Shown in pieces: positions 7,331 through 13,748 of a stretch of DNA of 20,142 nt. Location: NCBI GenBank assembly GCA_002449575.1, contig DJXC01000016.1, forward strand, positions 1 to 20,142. The letters run 5' to 3'. Position numbers and translations under genes: made by a program. This DNA comes from Ruminococcus sp. UBA7014 (lineage in GTDB: Bacteria > Bacillota > Clostridia > Oscillospirales > Ruminococcaceae). Under the pieces are notes generated by a model. The model was not told the origin of the DNA. It searched no databases and worked only from the letters and a program-made list of their open reading frames with translations. Every line of letters begins with the position of its first letter. Position 1 is the stretch's first letter.

Positions 7331-9649
7331 TTACTTGACAGCCAAATCTTTGATAGTTTTATTATTGAGGTGTTCGTTCCACCAAACCCAGAGTGTCGGT
7401 GCAATACACTGAGAAGAATAAGTACCAGCAATCAGACCGAAAGTCATAGGAACAGAGAAGCTGAGAATGCTGTTGACATTGAAGACAGAAGCCACAACAC
7501 TGATGATAATCATAGTAGAAACAGTAGTAATGGAAGTTCTGAGAGAACGGCGCATTGTCTGGCTTGCACTGCTGTTGACAAGTTCTGCAACAGTAGTATC
7601 CTGACCCATAAGCTTCTGATTTTCACGGATTCTGTCATAAACGATGATGGTATTATTGATAGAATAGCCGAAGATAGTCAGAACTACAGCCATAAAGTTG
7701 GAGTCGATTTCAAAACCGCAAAGCACAAAGCTGCCGTAAGTAATGATAATATCATGCAGCAGAGTGATAATAGTGAAGATACCAGCAGACCAGCCGCTGA
7801 TTTTCTTGAATCGCAGAGCGATATAGATAATCAGAAGAAGAGCAGCAAAGATAACCGCAACAATACATTTTGCAAAGAATTCACGACCAGAAGACGGGCT
7901 GACATCATTGCTTTCAAGTTCCTGAATATTGTTGTCCGGATAAGTTTCAAGCATAGCATTCAGCATATTTTCCTGCTGTTCAAGGGTGAGACTTTCATCA
8001 TAGCTGAAGGAAACAGTCAGGATATTGGTATCTGCATCAAAGCTTTCACCTTTCTGAAGAGTAACAGGTGTATTGAGAATACTTTCGATAGCAGACTGGC
8101 AGGCGGTTTCGTTCAGGTCACCGCTGTAGGAATAAGAAACAATAGTACCGCCCTTGAAATCAATGGAAACTTCCACCCCTTTAAGTGTTGTCAGCAGAGA
8201 AGCGACAACCAGCACAGCAGAGATAATAAAGAAAGTTTTTTTGTTTTCGCTGAAATGGAATTGTTTTGTCTCTTTGTACTTGTCCTTGTTATAGTTGAAA
8301 AGTGCAGGTTTCTGGAAAGCCTTGAATCTTGCAAGAGAGAAAGTCATCAGTCTTGCAGCGAACACACCCATCATAAAATTGAGGATAACGCCCATGATGA
8401 GAGTAAAGCCGAAAGAATAGATAAAGCCCTCTGTAGTTGCACCGAAGAAATAGAAGATAGTCGCATTCAGGAATTTCGTGATAGCATTGTCTGTACCGAA
8501 TGCACCCATCAGAATAAGAGCAACAATTGCCAGTGTCAGGTTACCGTCAAGGATAGCAGAAAAGGCATTGGAATAGCCGGCTTTGAGAGAAGTTTCAATG
8601 GATTTTCCTCTTGCAAGTTCTTCTTTGATACGTTCCGCAGTAATGATATTGCAGTCAACACCCATACCAACAGAAAGGATAATACCAGCAATGCCGGGAA
8701 TAGTAAGAGTAGAGCTGGGCAGGAATCCGAACCAGCCGGAAACGGCGGCAAGCATACCGGCAACCTGACCAATCAGACCAATCACAGCAACAAAGCCGGG
8801 AAGTCTGTAAAGGAAAAGCATATAAACACAGATAAAAGCAAGTGCGATTAAGCCGCTGATAATCATCGCACGGAGCGCACCAGAGCCGAGAGTCGGGGAA
8901 AGCGTTTTTGTACTGGTAGAATGCAGGGAGAAAGGCAATGCGCCGGAAGTAATCTGGTCAGCAAGCTGTTTTGCAGATTCCGAAGTAAAATTGCCGGAAA
9001 TTACAGCATCACCACTAGTGATAGCTTCATTAACAGTTGCATTGGAAATGCAGGTTTCGTCCATCCAGATGGAAATATAGCCATTATTGGCAGCCTGTGC
9101 CGTGGTTGCAGTAGCGAACGCCTCTTTACCGGAGTCGTTGAGTTTAAGCTGTACAACCCACTGGTCATTCTGCTGGTCATATCCTGGTGCTGCGGTATCG
9201 ACACTAGAACCAGTAAGAATAACATCACCAGTAATTTCCGAACCATAGCGGAAAGTTAATTCCGACATCTGACCAAGTTCATTGACAGCCGCCGCCGGGT
9301 CAAAGTTTTCTTCATCAGACTGCCAGGGAAAGCGGACAATAATACGATTATTATTATAATCCACATAAGTTTCACTGTCGTTGATACTCAGATTCGTGAG
9401 ACGGAGCTTAATGACCTGTAAAGCAGCATCCATCTGTTCTGCTGTTGCTTCCACACCTTCATCGGGTTCAAAGGTAACATCTACGCCGCCCTGAATATCA
9501 ATACCAAGACGAATGTCCTCCAGACTATGAACCCATATGTGCTTAATGTCGCCGTTGTACGTCGCCACGCCGAACACAGTAGTGAGGGCGAAAGCGAGAA
9601 TGAGAACAAAAGCGACAAAGAAGACGGGTTTTCCGATTCGTTTGTTCAC
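7331..9649 (-). CDS. secDF: Fused protein-export membrane protein SecDF
   Basis: This 772-residue protein fuses SecD and SecF. SecDF assists SecYEG and SecA by using the proton motive force to complete protein export on the outer side of the cytoplasmic membrane. The N-terminal helix (about 8-28) leads into the SecD signature IRLGIDIQGGVDVTF (46-60) and a large external domain. The SecD helix bundle (about 261-445) includes GMGVDCNIITAERI, with the conserved intramembrane aspartate at 332. The SecF half begins near residue 470, with VSIDFKGGT (494-502) and a C-terminal bundle containing YSINNTIIVYDRIREN. Translation starts at a GTG (9649-9647) with GGAGGT nine bases upstream. Length is typical of fused SecDF. 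The sequence shows its own promoter and a terminator immediately after the stop. Confidence 0.96.
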   Translation of the reverse strand: MNKRIGKPVFFVAFVLILAFALTTVFGVATYNGDIKHIWVHSLEDIRLGIDIQGGVDVTFEPDEGVEATAEQMDAALQVIKLRLTNLSINDSETYVDYNNNRIIVRFPWQSDEENFDPAAAVNELGQMSELTFRYGSEITGDVILTGSSVDTAAPGYDQQNDQWVVQLKLNDSGKEAFATATTAQAANNGYISIWMDETCISNATVNEAITSGDAVISGNFTSESAKQLADQITSGALPFSLHSTSTKTLSPTLGSGALRAMIISGLIALAFICVYMLFLYRLPGFVAVIGLIGQVAGMLAAVSGWFGFLPSSTLTIPGIAGIILSVGMGVDCNIITAERIKEELARGKSIETSLKAGYSNAFSAILDGNLTLAIVALILMGAFGTDNAITKFLNATIFYFFGATTEGFIYSFGFTLIMGVILNFMMGVFAARLMTFSLARFKAFQKPALFNYNKDKYKETKQFHFSENKKTFFIISAVLVVASLLTTLKGVEVSIDFKGGTIVSYSYSGDLNETACQSAIESILNTPVTLQKGESFDADTNILTVSFSYDESLTLEQQENMLNAMLETYPDNNIQELESNDVSPSSGREFFAKCIVAVIFAALLLIIYIALRFKKISGWSAGIFTIITLLHDIIITYGSFVLCGFEIDSNFMAVVLTIFGYSINNTIIVYDRIRENQKLMGQDTTVAELVNSSASQTMRRSLRTSITTVSTMIIISVVASVFNVNSILSFSVPMTFGLIAGTYSSQCIAPTLWVWWNEHLNNKTIKDLAVK

Positions 9650-9722
9650 GTTTGAATGACCTCCTGTTTTCTCTTATTTTTTGTGAAATGATAAAAAGCC
9701 GTTTTTCACGACAATCATAAAT

Positions 9723-9751
9723 ATTATATTACAAAATGCTGATAAAGTCAA
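9723..9751 (-). promoter_or_regulatory. Promoter of secDF
   Basis: On the minus strand TTGACT (9751-9746) and TATAAT (9728-9723) are 17 bases apart, a near-consensus sigma-A promoter. The start site would fall near 9716, giving a leader of about 67 bases. The promoter sits in the 130-base gap after tatD, so secDF can be expressed independently of the upstream lcp-tatD pair. Confidence 0.85.
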
Positions 9752-9779
9752 TAGTTTGCGGCAGATTTTCAGCAAATTA

Positions 9780-10553
9780 TCAAATACGGAAAATTCTGCG
9801 GGCATTTTCACAGCAGATTGTAATAAAATCCTGAACGGGAAGATTACGGATTTGCGCCGCCTTTTCAGCAGTGAGAATAATCATGGAACTGTCGCAGCGA
9901 CGTTTCCGGAAAGGTTCAGGGGTAAGATAGGGTGCATCCGTTTCAATGAGAATTCTGTCCTGAGGGATGATTCTGAGGGCTTCGAGAGGCTTTCTGACAT
10001 TCTGATAAGTAATTACACCAGAGAAGCTGAAATATAAATCAGGAATTTTGAGTAATTCTTTGGCAGTTTCCGCCGAGCCGTTGAAACAGTGAAGAATGCC
10101 GCACGGCTGATACTGTTTCAGGATTTGGACAGCATCGCCGGTAGCATCCCGGAAATGAAAGATACAGGGCAAATCAAGTTGTTTAGCCAGTTGCATTTGC
10201 TGAATTAAAATTTCTTTCTGTAAGGGAGCATTTTCTTTGCCAAGATGATAATCCAGACCGATTTCACCGATAGCTTTGCACTTATGGAACTGTGCAAGGG
10301 AAATTATCTGGGACTGCCAGTTATCCGGACGGGAGTCAAGATAGCTGGGATGAAGACCGGCACTGCAATAGAGATATGGATATTTCTGAGCAAGGGCAGC
10401 ACTCTGGAAGCAATCGGAAATTTCGATACCTGCGAGCATAATATATTGAATTCCGGCATCAGGGAGAACTTTAGAGAGGAGTTCTTCCCTGCCATTATCG
10501 AATCTTTTGCTTGCATAATGAGCATGAGTATCGAAGATATGATGATACTGCAT
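9780..10553 (-). CDS. tatD: TatD-family metal-dependent DNase/hydrolase
   Basis: The 257-residue product is a TIM-barrel metallo-hydrolase of the TatD family, members of which act as 3'-5' exonucleases on DNA (and in some cases RNA). All metal ligands are visible: DTHAH (His10, His12), GEIGLDYH (Glu97), HFRD (His133), HCFNGS (His155) and ETDAPYLTP (Asp206). Length is normal. It is the gene often called ycfH or tatD; no tat translocase genes are present, so a link to the Tat pathway is not implied. The start codon lies only five bases after the stop of the LCP-like gene on the same strand, which points to co-transcription. The physiological substrate cannot be deduced. Confidence 0.95.
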   Translation of the reverse strand: MQYHHIFDTHAHYASKRFDNGREELLSKVLPDAGIQYIMLAGIEISDCFQSAALAQKYPYLYCSAGLHPSYLDSRPDNWQSQIISLAQFHKCKAIGEIGLDYHLGKENAPLQKEILIQQMQLAKQLDLPCIFHFRDATGDAVQILKQYQPCGILHCFNGSAETAKELLKIPDLYFSFSGVITYQNVRKPLEALRIIPQDRILIETDAPYLTPEPFRKRRCDSSMIILTAEKAAQIRNLPVQDFITICCENARRIFRI

Positions 10554-10558
10554 GATAA

Positions 10559-11527
10559 TTATTGTTCAGAAGCGGGAGCGGCATCAGCCTCAGCATCTGG
10601 AACAGTCTCCGGAATCGTTTCCGGAGCAGCCGCTGCTTCCGGAACAGGAGCAGCAGCATCATGTGTTGCAGCATTTCCAAAATATTCAGAAATACTTTCA
10701 TGGAAATCACGGTCAAGGACAAACACACCATCATTGGAAGTGCTGCCAGTAGCAAGACGGAACGTACACAGACGGCTGCCATAAGTATACATATATTTCA
10801 GAGCAGCTTTTTCATTGCTGTAGTCAATGGAAGAAATATCTGTATTCATCATATTAATCAGTGTACGGAAATTGGAATCCATCGAAGCAACAATTCTGTC
10901 ATAGTCAGTCTGGTTAATCATTTCAGAAATAACATCAGAAGCAATTGCACTGCGTTCACTCTCCCCGTTCTCAAAGAAAGGATTTGTAATCAGTTTTTCA
11001 ATCTGCGCCGGGCCAAGATACTGCGGTTCAGAACTGTCAGAAAATCCCTGCGTGCCAATCGGAATCAGATAATTGACTCCGGCATAGATATTGCAGATTT
11101 TCTGGAAAGATTCAGAATTGAGAATAATAAATCTGTCCGCATAAATGCCGGCTTCGTTCTGAATCGCATTCATAGCACTTTGGATGCCACCGGTTCTGTA
11201 AAAATTAGTTAAAGTATCCTGTCTGCCGTCAACAATCGCAAGCATATTGGAAGGGATAGAAATCAGAATAATTTTTTTGTCTGCCGGAAGAACTCTCGCC
11301 GCCATGAATGTGAGCGGAGAAGCATCAGAAGGTTCGTCAAGGACGAACATCAGAGTCATATTATTATCTTCGGTAGGTTTGGTTACACTGGAGACCATAG
11401 AACGTGTATCCTCTTTTGCACTGAGCTGATTGAAGAGATAAAGAGCAATGCCGCCGATTCCTACAATACCGAGCAGGAACGCAAGCAGGAACGGAATTGC
11501 TACATGTCCTTTTTTTGCTTTTGCCAT
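10559..11527 (-). CDS. Membrane-anchored LCP-like (LytR-CpsA-Psr) protein with altered active-site motif
   Basis: The protein starts at the ATG at 11527-11525 (322 residues), chosen because AAGGAGG lies ten bases upstream; the open frame extends further but without such a site. A short basic N-terminus and one membrane helix (about 10-33) place the rest outside the cell. Residues 55-290 resemble an LCP domain: MTLMFVLDEPS, IILISIPSNMLAIVDG, LTNFYRTGGIQSAMNAI and FQKICNIYAGVNYLIP follow the family order. In active LCP proteins the segment after the second strand normally reads IPRDT, with Arg and Asp used in phosphotransfer; here it is IPSNM. The C-terminal 30 residues are rich in Ala, Pro and Glu. 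LCP enzymes attach glycopolymers to peptidoglycan; this one may be inactive, diverged or a binding protein. The domain call is moderate. Confidence 0.7.
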   Translation of the reverse strand: MAKAKKGHVAIPFLLAFLLGIVGIGGIALYLFNQLSAKEDTRSMVSSVTKPTEDNNMTLMFVLDEPSDASPLTFMAARVLPADKKIILISIPSNMLAIVDGRQDTLTNFYRTGGIQSAMNAIQNEAGIYADRFIILNSESFQKICNIYAGVNYLIPIGTQGFSDSSEPQYLGPAQIEKLITNPFFENGESERSAIASDVISEMINQTDYDRIVASMDSNFRTLINMMNTDISSIDYSNEKAALKYMYTYGSRLCTFRLATGSTSNDGVFVLDRDFHESISEYFGNAATHDAAAPVPEAAAAPETIPETVPDAEADAAPASEQ

Positions 11528-11639
11528 AATAAAAATTCCTCCTTGATGGTGATAGCATCTGCATAATTGCATAATGCACAAACTGATTTTTGGATTTTTC
11601 TGGATAAGCTGCTAAAAATCTGAAAGTTTGTTATGCCCC

Positions 11640-11668
11640 TTGCATTTTTGCGGAAAGCGTGTTATAAT
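11640..11668 (+). promoter_or_regulatory. Plus-strand promoter facing into the SLOG gene from its 3' end
   Basis: TTGCAT (11640-11645) is separated by 17 bases from TATAAT (11663-11668), with an extended TGT before the -10. The predicted start is near 11675. No plausible plus-strand protein gene lies downstream; the transcript would run antisense to the SLOG gene unless stopped by the hairpin at 11680-11713. Confidence 0.5.
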
Positions 11669-11679
11669 AGAATAGAATC

Positions 11680-11713
11680 ATCAATTGACACATGGTCAGA
11701 AATTGATTTTTTC
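11680..11713 (+). terminator. Hairpin with T run at the 3' end of the SLOG gene
   Basis: ATCAATTGAC (11680-11689) pairs with GTCA (11695-11698) and ATTGAT (11702-11707), with a three-base bulge and an ACATG loop, followed by T residues on the plus strand to 11712. It reads as a weak plus-strand terminator about 40 bases after the promoter at 11640. The SLOG stop codon lies within its stem. There is no T run on the minus side. Confidence 0.4.
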
Positions 11714-12298
11714 TACAGGCCATTTTTCAGGCTTAGGGGTATAGAGAAGATTGGGATTGGCTTCCAGCCGCCATATGACAAGTTTTTTCTGTCTTGCATA
11801 ATCGACCGTCTGTTTCGAGCCGGAACGTTCAAGAGAACAGACTGCAATCAATGCAGAAGCGTGGTCAACAAGAAAACGGTTTCTGTTGATAAACAGAAAA
11901 TCGTTCTTTCTGCTGCCAAACCTGTCAAATTTACCTTCTAAGCAGATAATGCTGTCAAAGCCCTGCTGCATTTCCGTCAGGTGCTGCATATTATAATGAC
12001 GGTATCGGAAAAAATCGGCATAATTGCTGCACGGCTGAACACCGATAATACAGATTTCCGGGAATTCTGACCTTTTCCGGAACAGGTATTGCGCTGCAAG
12101 ATAATCAATGCCGTCCGCCATGCCGTCAAGAAAGTAAGTATATCCCTGTGCAATGGCAGAATCAATATAATAATACAGTGCCTGTATCAGAGCAGTCAGC
12201 TGAGAACCTTCCGGAAGCTTATCGGGTCTGTGTCCGGTAAAACAAAGGGTATGTTCCGGAGTATCCGGAAACGGATAAGAAGTTTCTGTCAGTTTCAT
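11696..12298 (-). CDS. SLOG-family (YpsA/DUF1273-like) protein
   Basis: The 200-residue protein matches the YpsA/DUF1273 branch of the SLOG superfamily, Rossmann-like proteins predicted to bind nucleotides or nucleotide-derived ligands. Visible hallmarks are LCFTGHRPDKLPEGS near the N-terminus, FLDGMADGIDYLAAQ (about residues 56-70), the central PEICIIGVQPC strand, and VDHASALIAVCSLERSGSKQTVDYARQK towards the C-terminus, where the strand-glycine-rich loop arrangement recurs. No signal or membrane segment is present, so it is cytoplasmic. GGAGGT lies 14 bases upstream of the ATG, a long spacing, but no closer in-frame start exists. It has its own promoter and is divergent from alr. The stop lies about 170 bases ahead of the LCP-like gene. 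The ligand and function are unknown. Confidence 0.88.
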   Translation of the reverse strand: MKLTETSYPFPDTPEHTLCFTGHRPDKLPEGSQLTALIQALYYYIDSAIAQGYTYFLDGMADGIDYLAAQYLFRKRSEFPEICIIGVQPCSNYADFFRYRHYNMQHLTEMQQGFDSIICLEGKFDRFGSRKNDFLFINRNRFLVDHASALIAVCSLERSGSKQTVDYARQKKLVIWRLEANPNLLYTPKPEKWPVEKINF

Positions 12299-12340
12299 AT
12301 CTGAATGCTTGCACCTCCGTGGTTGATAACAATCATTTCT

Positions 12341-12369
12341 ATTATAGCATATTCAGTGATAAACTACAA
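12341..12369 (-). promoter_or_regulatory. Promoter of the SLOG gene
   Basis: On the minus strand TTGTAG (12369-12364) and TATAAT (12346-12341) are 17 bases apart, with an extended TGC before the -10. The start would fall near 12334, giving a leader of roughly 35 bases before the ATG at 12298. Confidence 0.65.
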
Positions 12370-12438
12370 GTGCAAATCTGAATTTTTTTGAAAAAAATCT
12401 GCAAATAAACAGGGATAAGATGGTTTTATATCAGAATT

Positions 12439-12444
12439 TATAAT
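12439..12444 (+). promoter_or_regulatory. Likely -10 element of alr
   Basis: A TATAAT lies 44 bases before the alr ATG in A+T-rich DNA divergent from the SLOG gene. I find no good -35 box at 16-18 bases, so only the -10 is called. Confidence 0.4.
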
Positions 12445-12487
12445 ATATTGATTTAATTTTAGAATTGATAAGGAGACGAAAGTATTT

Positions 12488-13660
12488 ATGATAGAATACA
12501 GAGAACGGGCATGGGCAGAAATTTCACTGGATGCTCTGGCACATAATGTAAGAGTAATACAGGAGAAACTGGCAGATACAACAGAATATTGTGCCGTTGT
12601 GAAAGCAGATGCCTATGGACACGGAGAAGAGTTTGTATGTAAGAAGCTGTATGAACTGGGCATTCGTTTTTATGCAGTATCCAGTTTTGAAGAAGCCGTC
12701 CGGGTGCGGAAATGGTGTCCGGAAGGAGAAATTTTAATTTTAGGATACAGTTCACCAGAATGTGCGCCCTTGCTGGCAGAGTATCATATTATTCAGGCAA
12801 TTGTTTCAGAAGCCTATGCCGGAGAACTTTCAAGATATGCAGAAGAAGGAAAACCAGTTCGCTGTCATATCAAGCTGGATACAGGAATGGGACGAATCGG
12901 ACTTCCGGCACAAAATTCGGAAGCCTGTGCAGAAGCAGCAGAACGCTGTGTACAGAAGCCGGGACTGAATATAGAAGGAATTTTCACACATTTTGCAGTT
13001 GCAGATGAAGCTGACCCGGAAAATCTGGAATATACACGGGAACAAGAAGCACGTTTTTTTGCTGTTGCAGAACGGTTACAGGAAAAGGGAATCATGCTGA
13101 AGCATGTGCATTGCATGAACAGTGCAGCAATTTGTTATCGTAATCAGCCAAAAAGTACATTGGCAAGAGCCGGAATTATTATGTACGGACTGAAGCCGAA
13201 TGCTGCACTTGCAGTTCCTTTAAAGATACAGCCTGTACTGTCATTCCGGACACGGATTAGTCATATCAAAGAAGTGCATACCGGAGACAGCATCAGTTAC
13301 GGCAGAACTTACCGTGCAGAAGAAACAAGACGGATAGCCACAATGACAATAGGCTATGCCGATGGTTATTCCCGGTTATTGTCCAACCGTGGCGAAGTGC
13401 TGGTACATGGAGTGCGTTGCCGGATTACCGGACGTGTCTGCATGGACCAGACAATGATAGATATTACAGATGTACCAGAAGCAGAAGTTGGTGATATTGT
13501 CACATTAATAGGCACAGACGGTGCAGAAACAATTACCGCTGATGAAGTTGCCGGAATTTACGGAACTATTGGTTATGAAGTAGTATGTGGCATATCAAAG
13601 CGGATTCCGAGAATTTTCATGCAGAACGGGAAAAATATTCACGAAGATAGCCTGATATAA
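12488..13660 (+). CDS. alr: Alanine racemase
   Basis: The 390-residue enzyme interconverts L- and D-alanine with pyridoxal phosphate, supplying D-alanine for peptidoglycan. The PLP lysine is Lys39 in AVVKADAYGHG, and the second catalytic base is Tyr271 in DSISYGRTYRAEE. Other family features are HIKLDTGMGRIGL (127-139), FTHFAVADE, ARAGIIMYGL (226-235) and the C-terminal GRVCMDQTMIDIT and YGTIGYEVVCGISKRIPR. The length is typical. The start has AAGGAG twelve bases upstream and the family's RAWAEISLDALAHN motif begins at residue 7. It is divergent from the SLOG gene and followed after 88 bases by the activase gene on the same strand, with no terminator seen between them. Confidence 0.97.
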   Translation: MIEYRERAWAEISLDALAHNVRVIQEKLADTTEYCAVVKADAYGHGEEFVCKKLYELGIRFYAVSSFEEAVRVRKWCPEGEILILGYSSPECAPLLAEYHIIQAIVSEAYAGELSRYAEEGKPVRCHIKLDTGMGRIGLPAQNSEACAEAAERCVQKPGLNIEGIFTHFAVADEADPENLEYTREQEARFFAVAERLQEKGIMLKHVHCMNSAAICYRNQPKSTLARAGIIMYGLKPNAALAVPLKIQPVLSFRTRISHIKEVHTGDSISYGRTYRAEETRRIATMTIGYADGYSRLLSNRGEVLVHGVRCRITGRVCMDQTMIDITDVPEAEVGDIVTLIGTDGAETITADEVAGIYGTIGYEVVCGISKRIPRIFMQNGKNIHEDSLI

Positions 13661-13748
13661 AAATATTTGTAACAAAATCACGGAAAGACGGCACTAATTA
13701 GTATAACAGGCATAGGAAGACAAACGTGTATTAATTGGAGGAAAACGG

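Noticed and set aside
7319..8851. A 510-codon open frame on the plus strand opposite secDF
   Set aside because: It is in exact antisense codon phase with secDF, so it stays open simply because secDF avoids TTA, CTA and TCA codons there. Its product is low-complexity Ser/Asn/His/Cys-rich and it has no start signals.
10562..11212. A 216-codon plus-strand frame opposite the LCP-like gene
   Set aside because: It is in the same antisense phase as the real minus-strand gene, has no ribosome binding site, and the minus-strand protein has a membrane anchor and recognisable motifs.
11560..11577. Tandem TGCATAAT repeat upstream of the LCP-like gene
   Set aside because: Two eight-base copies in A+T-rich DNA can arise by chance; I see no promoter boxes or operator symmetry tied to them.
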